Source: Siphonodentalium dalli (taxonomy: Eukaryota; Mollusca; Scaphopoda; Gadilida; Siphonodentaliidae). Taken from it: a stretch of 64,000 nt of DNA. The DNA lies in NCBI GenBank assembly GCA_032622095.1, contig CP136069.1, positions 159,455,043 to 159,519,042 on the forward strand. The letters run 5' to 3'. The notes under the pieces were generated by a model. That model made no database searches. It had not been told where the DNA came from and was given only the letters and a program-made list of their open reading frames with translations. The translations under genes and the position numbers were made by a program. Every line of letters begins with the position of its first letter. Position 1 is the stretch's first letter. Positions 26,167-36,953 of this stretch are shown piece by piece.

Positions 26167-29100
26167 TCATACATTATGAGTTTTACACCCAGTGCACCTC
26201 TGCAGCTCGTCGCGTGAATTCTCTGGCGTCGATTGTTCCTTCTTAAATATGAAATCGGCCCAAGCGTCAAAGATTTTCTTGTTTGACACATCTGCTTCTT
26301 TCTGACATATTGTCGCACGGTTAGATTTTTGCAACATCGTCACATGCAATGGCACAAGCTTTGCTTCTTTGTGAAGAAAGATGGACAGCCCGTAAAACCT
26401 TAGTTGTTCCATTGATTTATTGTTAATCGTCGATGCCAACCTGCAAGATTAAGGATGATCAGAACATGGTGAGATTTTGTTAGATTGTTCAACTAATCTG
26501 AGTTATCTCGTTAACTTTATTTTTTTGATATTGTTTTATCCGTCATTTAATGTTGAAAACAAAATATCATATTTGAGAACGCTCTTTATTGTCTGCCACA
26601 TTTTTTTGCTTGGCTGACAAATTCTAAATGAACTGAAACATCCTCTTTTGAAACTCGTACCAATGGTGGTTTTATGTTATCACATCAGACAAGTAATATC
26701 TGTTCAAATATGTATAAAAGTGATTGTTGCACAACACACAAACGCCTCGGCATCTATCAGATAATCTGTATTACCTCCTTCTTGGGAGAGAATATTTATA
26801 AATTATTCACACAAGAGCCACGCACACAACCTGTGAATCTGGTCAAAGTTGGATTAGATTACCTGACTGTCCTTAATTATTTTGAATAGTGTCGGATTTC
26901 GGTTAGTTTTGTTCATATGTACATACTAGCCTAAGCTTTATGATACTTACCCGAAATTTGATATTCTTTGGCTAGAGTCTTCTCTCTCAGACTCTCTGGC
27001 TCTATTAGTGGCTCGGATTAGGTTTTTTTATTATTATTTTGTCGTTGGAAATGTTCATGCGCGCAACTACAGATGGAATGCTGGCATCAAGAAATAGTCA
27101 ACTTCTTCCTTTCATCGTTGATTTTTGCAAATACAACGTTCTAGAAATATCGGTCTCACAAGTATACGATGTGTTTTGTATCCACATGTTTTGCAAACTA
27201 CCGCATGTTGATTTCTTCTTATAGCGTTCACATAAAGTGGCATCCGTATATATAATGCACGTAACAAACACCTATCACCAAACATAAATTACGCCAATGG
27301 TCACATGTGTCAATGATAATATTACCGTGGCATGATTACTGAACGCATGTGCATCAATTCCATGTTTGTACTATATAACGCGTGCATGTGTGTTACGTGA
27401 TATAAACATCCAAAAAGTTATAACAAAATTTGTTTGCATATAGATTTTAATAAACATGAAAGCTGATAAAACCAATGTGGCTTTTTGACCAAAATTAGGT
27501 GGCGTTTTGACTAAAAAAAAGTGGCGTTTCGTCCAAAAATGTGGCGTTCTGACCAAATGAAAATGTGGCGTTTTGACAATGTGGCGTTTTGCAGGCTCCG
27601 GTGGTCGACCAGCCGATGGCGAGGGGGCTGCCACTGAGCCCCTCCCACCACCCCTGTTTTCGGTGCCGACTTGGAGGATGGTGTCAACTCATCATTATGG
27701 ATATACATTGTAACATGCGTGGGTTTATTCCGTCTACTCTCAACACACTTTTGCTATGCATAATAGCGTTGCAATTTGTAAATGTCAGTTTATCACAAGA
27801 ACAAATGCCGAACTGAAGAATTTATCCTTATTCGCAAACGGACTTTGAAGTGCGTCGGATACGTATAAACAATTATTCACTCCTTGTGTTCGGAACTTCC
27901 GATGCGAACTTGCACAGGTGTGTGCGATCATATGTTGCCATACCACGTGCCTTAATCACGTCACGTAATTAATTAATTATTGCGGGATAACTCGATATAT
28001 CGCAGTTGCTCTCTGTAAATTTGTATCGTCTGGCTCTCTTTGAACCTAACATTCCATGCAAAATGAGTTTGGTGATATTTTTCTTGTGATATACAAACTT
28101 CAAAGGTGCATGGTGGATATGCATGGTAGCATCTCTTTAGTTGCTGTATGAGTATTTTAACTTCAGTGACTAGGATAACCATACCTAGTCACTGGACTCC
28201 TCTAGTCAACGTCATCTATACATGTATTGTTCTTTTGGAAGTGAGAATATGTTCGCTCACTGAGGCAAGCTCGTTTGAAGCAATGAAGACCCATACTGAT
28301 CGAGTCCGTGTCTCCATTAAATCTGAAATATATATTGAAATGCGTGTCTTGTTTTATGTGTGGATGCCTTACAATTTACGGTGTACTATAATCTTCAACA
28401 TGCATACATTGTATCAACGGAACATGGAGCTTGGTTTTAGGACAGAAGATGATAGTATACCCATGCTCTAAATGGCAAACTGATGCTGTTCTTTTGAATA
28501 AACTGCATATACATCTGAAAACAGTTTTAAACCGATGAGTATGGAAGTGAAGTCTATATACTGAAACATGTAGGACCCCGGACATCTAGTTGCAATACTA
28601 ATTTTTAACGAACTTTTAAACACATACTAAACCAGTGCTTCGTTTATTCTGGTTTGTATTATTTAGCTGTTTCCGCCAAAAGACTAGCTAATTGACTAAT
28701 TCGTTGTACGTTTTTGACAGCGATGGCGAGTACTTTTTTCTTTCAGAAGAGATTTCCCGACTCCATTGCAGGATGGTTCAACATTCAAGAATGCAAATCC
28801 CACATGATTTCACTGCTACATACATGCAAATGACTGATTTCATGCGCGAACATCGTTTGTGTGCAAGCGATGAACAGATAAACATGCCAACTGAAATGGA
28901 AAATGACATTTTAAACAAGCAATGGATTTATGGGTGTATTATGCCATATATACGTCCAATTTCCCAAGACGATCTGGTTAATTGGTGAGATTTGCGGAAT
29001 AGGTTTCTGCTACGGCTGCGGGCGTGTCTACAGTTTCTTTAAGAGAAATAAACTGACGTCCCCACAGGAAGGAAATATGAACTGAAGGGAGATGGTTACA

Positions 29101-29294
29101 TTTATCTGATACGGAGATCTGTCGATGTTTGTTTTGATATCACGAACCGCCAGCTCCACATTGTCTGAGTGCGAATCTCTCTGCATTAAACCGATGGTTC
29201 AATGTTTTACTTACCCCGGGGTCCCACGGTATACCAGTGCGCACTCGATCAGCGCTACAACTTCTGCTTTGACCAGTAAAGCATTGTGATCCAT
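26167..29294 (-). CDS. Probable three-exon gene, family unknown
   Basis: I do not recognise this protein. Inferred exon 1 is 29294-29215: ATG, 26 codons starting MDHNALLVKAEVVALIECAL, ending at strong donor GG|GTAAGT. Exon 2 is about 27001-26951: 51 nt, REDSSQRISNFG, again ending GG|GTAAGT; its acceptor (ACTAATAG) is weak. Exon 3 is 26440-26167: acceptor AATCTTGCAG, then about 90 codons with LRFYGLSIFLHKEAKL and KKIFDAWADFIFKKEQ to TGA. All three join in phase 2, giving 134 aa with no stop. An ATTAAA lies on the same strand about 145 nt past the stop. Two consensus donors plus phase agreement are the support; extra exons in the long introns are possible. Predicted soluble, with no signal peptide or membrane segment. 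Confidence 0.45.
27476..27612. repeat. GTGGCGTT minisatellite, opposite orientation
   Basis: Five to six units with core GTGGCGTTTTGACCAAAA, ending at GCAGGCTCCGGTGGTCGACC. Inverted relative to the array at 25850-25975, while the CAGGCTCCGGTGGTCGA word keeps its strand. Confidence 0.6.
27697..27816 (+). CDS. Small ORF with signal-peptide-like segment (doubtful)
   Basis: 39 codons with a second in-frame ATG at codon 7, followed by a hydrophobic run (LNTLLLCIIALQFVNVSLSQ) that looks like a secretory signal with a cleavage site near VSLSQ. It could be a tiny secreted peptide, a first exon, or chance. No donor was found at its end. Confidence 0.15.
   Translation: MDIHCNMRGFIPSTLNTLLLCIIALQFVNVSLSQEQMPN
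28732..28988 (+). CDS. Possible terminal exon, unknown (doubtful)
   Basis: An open frame of about 90 codons after a possible acceptor (GTTTTTGACAG, ending at about 28721) with unbiased, protein-like composition (EYFFLSEEISRLHC, DEQINMPTEMENDILNKQW). No family recognised and no partner exon found. Confidence 0.18.
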
Positions 29295-29351
29295 TGTCGA
29301 TTCAGTAAACAATGCTGGGATTGAAGGGTTTCTTAAAGATACACATCCAAA

Positions 29352-29453
29352 TTAACGCTCCTAAATGTCTATTTCTTTGGCTTCGGGAGGGGGTCACAAA
29401 ATATTTGATTCGAGTCGAGGAACCCCGCCCACCAAAGCTCAGAGTTATATATA
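29352..29453. mobile_element. TTAA MITE, fragment E
   Basis: A single arm: AACGCTCCTAAATGTCTATT, then TTGATTCGAGTCGAGGAACC and CCACCAAAGCTCAGAG. A 43-bp part of it was recopied at 30157-30199. Confidence 0.6.
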
Positions 29454-30156
29454 ACTTCACGTCTTGAGCTCATAACCATTATGAAGACACATTTCCCAGA
29501 CTTCGAAAGCATGACCCAAACTGAACAACTTGTCAATATATTATCAAACAATAATTCAAATACGTGCACTTCAATTTGTCATATGATCCGAAGATTATTC
29601 TCCGCACGGGATGAACATCGTACTATTCAATGAATAAATACAGACGAGACGATCCTTTGCATATGAAGCTTCTCTAAGGTTATACATCTACTTCTATTAA
29701 TGTCATCATTATCATAGTGTACATTTATATATTATGATGTGAGCACGGTACAACTTCGAATTTGTTTATGGTCCGTTGATTTGTGGCGGAGTCATGCCTC
29801 TTTTTCGACTTAGAAATGATTAATTTTGGGTTGCTCGGTTGATAACTTCAGAAATATTACTAGAACGTCTTGATATTTGGTATGTGGTACATTTGAGAAA
29901 ATGTCAAGTTCTAAAATGATCACAGCCTGATGTTTGATGGAGTTATGACTTTGTTCGACGTCTAGAAAGAATTATTTTTTGGGTTGTCTAAACGATAAAT
30001 TCACAGTTAAATAAGAAGACTCATATGTCAAGTTCGAATTTGGTCATGGACATTTGATTTTTGACGGAGTTATGCCCCTTTTTAGACTATTTGCCAATTA
30101 TTATTCTGGTATTTAATCAGATATGTTAACAACATATAGACAGTTGAATATATTTT

Positions 30157-30271
30157 CGAGTCGAGGAACCCCACCCACCAAAGCTCAGAGTTATATATAT
30201 ATACTTACCCCGGGGTCCCACGGTATACCAGTGCGCACTCGATCAGTTAAATAAGAAGACTCATATGTCAA
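30157..30271 (+). other. Templated filler DNA at LINE 5' junction
   Basis: Three abutting patches are each near-identical to sequence just upstream on the same strand: 30157-30199 matches 29411-29453, 30204-30246 matches 29210-29252, and 30246-30271 matches 30006-30031. Patches 2 and 3 share the overlap CAG. The patchwork ends where LINE-coding sequence begins. Confidence 0.8.
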
Positions 30272-31339
30272 ATTTTACTGTCCACCGAGAGACAATGTTT
30301 ACTAAATTGAAACATGTTGGTATCAATGGCAATATTATGAAAACTATTGAATCTATGTATGCGTGAAGTGCTTATTCGGTACGAACTAGCCAAGGTTATG
30401 GGCCTCATATGATTTCAAATATTGGCGTTAGACAAGGATATATTATTCTCCTACCATTTTCAAAATATTTATTGATGACATTAGCGCCGAATTTGATGAT
30501 TCGTGCAAACCGGTTAAAGTTGGCGAAAAATCTCTAAGTCATATGCTATTTGCAGATGATCTAATTATGCTATCTGAAACTGCTGAAGGTATGCAAAGAT
30601 GTTTGAATAAATTGGAGAAATACAGCATAAGGAACAAAGTAGAAGTGAATCTTCAAAAAACTAAATGCCTGATATTCAGGAAACGAGCAACAAAAAAAAT
30701 AACTGCCTTTAAATTAAGCAACACTCCGTTGGAAACAGTTAAGGAATATACCTATCTTGGTATTAAATTTTGTGCGAATGGAAAATTTTGCAAAGCCCAG
30801 ATAGATGTTAACAACAAAGGGTTAAAAGCAATGTATAGTTTAATTCCTTGCGCAAACATGAAATTTTCTCAGTAAGCATTTGGTGTAAACTATTTGACAA
30901 GCTGATAAAACCTATCGTTCTATATGGTTGCGAAATATGGGCATCGCATATTAATATTAACAAGCTCGAATCTATTCCATGTGAAATTACACATGTTAAA
31001 TTTTGTAAATCAGTGTTGGGTTTAAATAGAATGGCGTCTAATCACGCGACAAGAGCAGAATTGGGCAGATTTCCGATAGCACATGATGCGATAATGAATG
31101 CTGTAAGATATATGCTTAAACTGTCGGAAAGAAAACCGAATATGTTACTTCAGAATTCTGCCGAAATATGCGAGGAATATATCATTCCACCGTTTTTGGT
31201 AGAAGCACTTCACGTGCCAAAAATAAGCGATTTAGAGAATAACCTATCGCTGGAATATCTCAATAAAGTCCGGGAAGAATTAAAATGCGTTCATATTCTA
31301 ACGTTCAAAAACGAAATATTTTTCAATACAGTTTATTAG
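30271..31339 (+). pseudogene. Reverse transcriptase fragment of I/Nimb-like LINE
   Basis: Reads in pieces: MFTKLKHVGINGNIMKTIES, then a TGA, GVRQGYIILLPF, then a frame change to FIDDISAEFD. From 30543 it is an open frame with the catalytic YADD-type box as FADD (MLFADDLIMLSET), followed by the thumb motif TKCLIFRKR and TYLGIKF. The frame shifts again near 30875 into 30848-31339 (KLIKPIVLYGCEIWA, GLNRMASNHATRAELGRFP). Stops and frameshifts show an old, inactive copy. The continuation is at 35222. Confidence 0.8.
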
Positions 31340-31344
31340 ATAAT

Positions 31345-34300
31345 AAATGACAAAGTTATATAAACACACAACAGGACCCTAATTGAAGCAGAGCTTGTTA
31401 CATGGAAGGGCCCTCATGGTAATATATTGCTCACATTCATTCTTATACTTATAATAGGGGTGCAGTTTGTGGAGAAGAAATAATTAAGGTGTACCTGTAC
31501 AAGGTCTAGTTCAGAGTGAGAGGTAATAAGGGGCCATGATAATATGTGGGGGCTGATGGGAGGGGTGGGGATATATTCACACTCATTTTTCATGGGTTGC
31601 AGCTTAATATTATGTTTGTAGCTCCAGGTTTGATTAATATATACTAGGTACTATGACTCATGTGATAAGGATATATTGGATGGTTACTTGTATAACTGGT
31701 TTAATGTTAATGCTTTGTTTCTTTGGTGACTTTTCAGATATTTTTATTCTGGCTAAGATTAATAAAGATAAAAATGCATGTTTAAATGTTAAATATTAGA
31801 TAATTATGTTATATTATTCCTTTATTTTCCAGATAGCTTGGCTCAGATGACCACTTAATGACTTATAATAAAGCAGCTATGTGTTGTACTTATTTATGAA
31901 GTACTTCTTCAGATATTTAGGATAGGTTTGGTCAATTTCAATTCGGAGCTTGCAGTCATTTGGGAGTTCGTTCCACAAACATCTTGCTCTGGTTGATATA
32001 GTTTTCCTTGCTTTAGTTGTTCTCCTGTACTCACAATATAGATTTGAGTTTGCTTTAAATCGAGTATTATGATCATGAATTTCATTCAACTCAGTGAACA
32101 GTGATAATGATTTTGGGAGTTTCTTTTGTTGAAAATCATGTAAAATTTTAATCATCTGCATATTTCCGATATCCCTAATTAATAAAAGATTGTTTTCTTT
32201 ACAGATGTTATTAACATTTACTTTTCTATAGCATAATGTAGCTATTGATTTATTCTGTATTTTTTCAAGTTTTCCTAGATTTTTTTGTGTGGTTACACTC
32301 CATATAGCATTGCAGTAGGTCAGATGAGGAAGAATAAGCGTGGAATAAAGATTCTTCATGGTTTCTCTTGGAACAAATTCGCTGACTTTCCTCATTATTC
32401 CTAGGTTTCTAGAAAGTTTTGAGGTGATTGTATCAATATGTATATCCCAGGACAAGTTTTCTTCAATGTTTATACCAAGGAATTTTGTATTTTTTACCCT
32501 GTTTATCACTCCTCCTTTAATGTTTAGTTCAGGTAAGAGAATGTTCTTCTTTTTAAGGTCAGTATTTGTAAAAAGTATATAGTTAGTTTTTTCAAGATTG
32601 AGTGATAATTTGTTAGCTGAGAACCATTCACACATTTTATTCATCTCAGTGTTTACTTTCTCATACAGTCTTCCAATATTACTATTTGAATAAAAGGCAT
32701 TAGTATCATCCGCAAAAAGTATCAATTTCAGATCTTTACATATGTTAGGCAAATCATTCATGTATATGAGAAAAAGAAGGGGACCAAGAATTTACCCCTG
32801 TGGAACACCACAGGAAATAGGTATCTGGCTAGATATATAACCATCATATTGTACTGATTGCTTCCTATTCGATAAATAGCTACAAAACCAATTCAGTGCA
32901 ACCCCTCGACATCCATAATGTTCAAGTTTGCTAAGCATTATTTGATGGGTTATTGTATCAAAAGCTTTTGATAGGTCTAAAAAGACTCCAATGGTAGTTT
33001 CCTTTTTGTCAAGTGCCCCAGTTATTTTTTCTAATAAGTCAGTTAGTGCAAGCACCGTAGAGTGGTTCTTTCTAAATCCATATTGACTCATATAAAATAC
33101 TGTATTTTTCTAAGTAGTTACTTAGTCTATCATACATTAGTTTTTCAATAATCTTAGAGAAGACTGGTAATACTGATACTGGTCTATAATTACTCATAGT
33201 TGTTGGATCTTTAGCTTTATAAATAGGTATGACTTTAGCTATTTTCATGAGGTCTGGGAATACACCCTGGGAGAGGGAAAGATTGCATAAATGTGTGAGA
33301 GGTTTAATGAAGAGTTCATAGCTTTGTTTTAAGATAGAGAATTTGAGATCATCTATGCCCGCAGCCTTTTTTGAGTTGATATTATTTAGAATCTGTATCA
33401 CTTCAAGTTCATTTGTTGGGTGAATGAAAAATGAAGAAGTATTTGAATGTTTCAGGTAGTCAGTTGCATTTTGTTCAGATTTGATTTTTTCAGCAAGTGT
33501 TGGTCCTATTTTTGTAAAATATTCATTGAATTTTGATGCAATAATCTTTCTATCAGTTATGTATTTGTTCTCGTATAGGAATTCTGTTGTGGTGTTGTTA
33601 TCTTTTTTCTTATTTAGAATAATTTTTAGGAGTTTCCAAGTGGCATTTATATTTCCTTCATATTGTTGGAATTTGTTATGATAATATTTTTGTTTTGTCA
33701 TGCGGATTACTGAGTTTAGCCTATTCCTGTATGTCTTATATTTATCATTATTGTAATTTGTTCGGCATTCTAGGAATGTTTTGTACAGTTTATTTTTCCT
33801 TTTTATGGAGTTGAGTATTCCTTTTGTTATCCATGGTGTAAGATGATTTGTGGCTTTGATTCTTTTTTTACATTTTGGGAAGCTACTGTTGTAACTATTC
33901 ATTATTTTCTCATGGAATATTCTATAGGCGTCATTGCATTCATGGCAATTTATTACTTCATCCCAATTAGTGCCAGACATTTCTGAGATAAAACTTTGAA
34001 TTTTGCAATCTGAAAAGTCTCTTTTATATATAATTTTATCTTTTTTTGTCATCATTCTCTCTCCATTTTTTACCAGAAGGTAGATTGGTAAATGATCAGT
34101 TATGTCCTCTACAAATATACCAGATGTGATTGAGGAAGATAGGTGGCAGTTGGAAAATATATTGTCTATAAGAGTTGCACTGAATTCAGTAATTCTAGTA
34201 GGTTTGGTTTTGGTTGGTAGTAACATAAATGATTTCAGTAAGTTCATAAATTTTTTAACAGAGGTATTATCACTACTTATGTTAATATTAAAATCTCCCA

Positions 34301-35231
34301 TCAGAAAACACTCTTTCTTTTCTTTTTGTATTTTTTCTAGTAATGTTTCTAGTTTTTCAAGGAAAATATTTGTGTCTGAGTTTGGACATCTGTATATACA
34401 ACCTACCAATTGGCTTTTATTTTTTTTAGAAGGTAATTCAACGAATATACTCTCAATGGATTCACTGAATATCGAAAGATCAGTTCGTACCTGTGCTTTA
34501 ATACTTGAGTGAACAAATAGGCCCACACCACCACCAGTTCTTTCACTTCTGTGATTTTCATAGAAACTATAGTCATTGATTTGAGTTAGTTATGTAGGTG
34601 AGTCATCTGTCAGCCAGCTCTCGGTGATTCCAATTATGCCAAAGCTATGTCTGCAGGTATTTAGAAAAGTAGTCATTTTGTCAATATTTCTCAAAAGGGA
34701 ACGTATATTGAAATGTATCATCGAGGTTGATATAGTATGGTTTTTTGATTTTACATTCTCATTGAATTCTTCAAGGAGAGTATAGTTGGAAGAAAGTTCA
34801 GAATTTTGAGGATCTAATGCGTTCTCATCTTCTTCAATTAGGTGTTCTGTCCGAAAGTCATCATTTAGAGTAAAAGGATTCATAAATAGCGATTTGTTTG
34901 ATGTGATAGATAAGTGGTCGTGGTCATGCTTCATATCGAATATAGCTAGTCTGAATAGTGTTTCATCCACTATGTGATTAAATGGGAACATTCGTCCAAT
35001 GCAATGGTAACAAAACCAAGGTGCTTGATCAACACTCAGTTTAGCATAGTCTTTTTTGATAGCATAGAGCAACATAGGTGTATCCATTTATCACATGAGT
35101 CACAGCATAGGGCATCTTGGTTTATTCTTACTGATTTTTTGCAAGTTGTACATGGGTATTTTAAAGGCATATTATTAGGATGGAGGGGTGGGGGGGGGGG
35201 GTTGACTTGTGTTTAAATATTCGATGACAAC
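31345..35231 (-). mobile_element. L2/CR1-group LINE with PHD-type finger, near full length
   Basis: About 3.9 kb, inserted antisense into the I/Nimb-like LINE. The word ATGACAA occurs at both edges (about 31347-31353 and 35224-35230), a likely 7-bp target duplication. A G-run at about 35189-35201 and a short copied filler lie at its 5' end; AATAAA in the 3'UTR is near 31830. The host LINE reading resumes directly after the right copy. Confidence 0.75.
31877..35170 (-). pseudogene. ORF2 of the L2/CR1-group LINE (endonuclease + reverse transcriptase)
   Basis: The probable start, ATG at 35170, opens CTTCKKSVRINQDALCCDSC and WIHLCC. After a +/-1 frame change come WFCYHC residues, completing a PHD-like C4HC3 finger. 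Next is an apurinic-type endonuclease (HFNIRSLLRNIDKM, GITESWL; after another break MGLFVHSSIKAQ, GDFNINI, DHLPIYL). Then reverse transcriptase: NYRPVSVLPVFSKIIEKLM, QYGFRKNHSTVLAL, GVFLDLSKAFDTI, SCGVPQG, FADDTNAF, with a stop between the last two at about 32792. At least four small disruptions, all easily repaired by eye, imply a fairly young but dead copy. Confidence 0.85.
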
Positions 35232-35640
35232 AAGCAAAATGGTATGAATAAATTAAGAACGTATCGTTGTTTCAAAGAACAATATGAAATTGAACCATAC
35301 TTACTCCAAATTACAAATTTTTATACGAGATCGTGTTTCAGTAAGCTTAGAGTAAGCAATCATAAGTTGCAGGTAGAAGTTGGGCGACACGCTCAGCCAA
35401 AAATACCTTACGAGAAACGCATATGTAAAAAATGTGAACCAAATGAAATTGAAACGGAAGAACACTTTATAATGAGATGTGAAAAACATTTTCATAAACT
35501 TTGTGAACCAAATGAAATTGAAACGGAAGAACACTTTATAATGAGATGTGAAAAACATTTTCATAAACATTTTCATAAACTTTGATGAAATAGAAAAGTT
35601 CATATTCCCCATGAAGGCTGAACACCCGAGCATATGCAAT
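35222..35640 (+). pseudogene. 3' part of I/Nimb-like LINE ORF with in-frame duplication
   Basis: Continues the LINE C-terminus (NKLRTYRCFKEQYEIEPYLL, RICKKCEPNEIETEEHFIMR). A 69-bp unit (23 codons from CEPNEIETEEHFIMRC to HFHKL) is repeated in tandem at 35433 and 35502, and a 12-bp CATTTTCATAAA block is then repeated. The C-x2-C...H-x4-C pattern is the zinc-knuckle-like tail typical of I-group elements. Confidence 0.75.
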
Positions 35641-35968
35641 CTGATCTGTAACATGGTTCGGCAGTTTTCTGCAAATAATTGAGAATATAGTGTTGAGTTA
35701 CAAATACATGTTATATAAATTTATATGAAATTGTCTTGACTTGTGTTTAAATTATCTGTATTATGACAACTGTCCCGCGTGGGTGTGTTATGTCAATAAA
35801 AATGTTATGCTATGTTATGTTATGTAGGCAAAGTTTGATTCAATGATTGTTCCGAGAAACAAATTGCTCATTTGATACTTTTTCTACTTATAGAAATAAT
35901 AAATTGTTGAGTTGTCCGGATGATATATAACTCGAACAAATGTTATATGTTATTAATTGGTTGTTTCC

Positions 35969-36067
35969 ATATTGGCCGAGTTATGAGGCCTCGGTCTGCC
36001 GTATTGGCCTGAGGCCGCAGGCCTCAGGCCAATACGACAGACCGAGGCCTCATAACTCGGCCAATAT
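35969..36067. repeat. Almost perfect 99-bp hairpin at CR1 LINE 3' end
   Basis: Two 48-bp arms with a single mismatch and a 3-nt loop (GCA). The arms contain GGCCGAGTTATGAGGCCTCG and TATTGGCCTGAGGCC. It directly abuts the 3' terminal ATAAGGTAT repeats of the CR1-like LINE. GC-rich against AT-rich surroundings. Confidence 0.9.
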
Positions 36068-36463
36068 ACCTTATGATACCTTATGCTGTTAGTGGACGCT
36101 GGCTTCTGCCACTATGTCCACGTCTTCTGTGTCTGGCTCTCCGAATTCACCAAATTCAGGCCCTATGTTGTTAAGTCTATCTAACGCCCGACTCGTCTGT
36201 GAACTTGTCAAACCCAATTTTGCTTTAAAATCAAGTCTCACCTCTTGTTCCATCCAATAATCATCTAGTCGATTTTTGAATTGGTTTAAACTGTCGGCGT
36301 TGACTACCTCTTCTGCTAATTGGTTCCAGGGCTCCACAACTCTCTGACTAAAAGTGTGTTTTCTTGTGTCTCTGGTTGCCCCTTCTAAAAACAGCTTGAA
36401 GTTGTGGCCTCTGGTTTTGGATTCGGAGTTCCGTGTCAGTATATTTGCTACTTCCGGGTCATA

Positions 36464-36953
36464 GAGTAAAGTCCGGTAATTTCGGTCAGTCGGTAAATTC
36501 GGTCACTTTCTCCAACTGACAAGCATTCCCGGATTGTAAACAATACACAGGCGGAAGCATGTCGGTAGAAAACAGAAATACCACCCACCATACTGATTGG
36601 TTACCTGTGGTCAAACCAACCAATGGAATTACGTTTGGCAAACACCGTTGTCTACGTGTGCCACGTGACCAATCATCTTCTCGCAAAAATTCAAAAAAAT
36701 TCACACGGTGTGTCTTTGAGGATCTCCACTATTTTCGAACTGAATGTAAATTTTCTGATTGATACACCATTTATGTTAATGTTTTGTTGTTTGTTGATGT
36801 TTATAGCATTATTTTGACATGTTTTTTCTGAATAAAAGTGAATACAAATATTTAAAATGGGATTTAAAAGTGACCGAAATTACCATCCTATAAATTTACC
36901 CTTTGACGGTAACTTCGGTCGGCGGGAATTTCAAGTGACCGGTCAATATCGAT
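36464..36953. repeat. Subterminal repeats, left end of pogo-like element
   Basis: The motif TGACCGAAATTACC recurs beyond the terminal repeat: its complement at about 36474 and 36490 (GGTAAATTCGGTCA), direct at 36868, complement variant GGTAACTTCGGTCG at 36908, and a partial GTGACCGGTCAATA at 36937. Clustered, mixed-orientation copies are the usual layout of transposase-binding sites; binding is inferred. Confidence 0.7.

Larger units (their letters stand above)
30271..35826 (+). mobile_element. I/Nimb-like LINE, 5'-truncated, interrupted
   Basis: Non-LTR retrotransposon remnant in two parts, 30271-31352 and 35222-35826, split by a minus-strand LINE. The 5' part encodes the reverse transcriptase from upstream of the FADD box; the 3' part encodes the C-terminal Cys-rich region. 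The 3' end has CAATAAAAATG and a (TATGT)n-type tail at 35800-35826. Assignment to the I/Nimb group rests on the style of LFADDLIMLSET.EGMQRCLNKLE and YLGIKF; it was not verified by alignment. Confidence 0.75.

Noticed and set aside
34102-34512. 136-codon plus-strand ORF
   Set aside because: Antisense shadow of the L2-like endonuclease.
36559-36762. 67-codon ORF near the left transposon end
   Set aside because: No domain; could be leader sequence, but coding is not supported.
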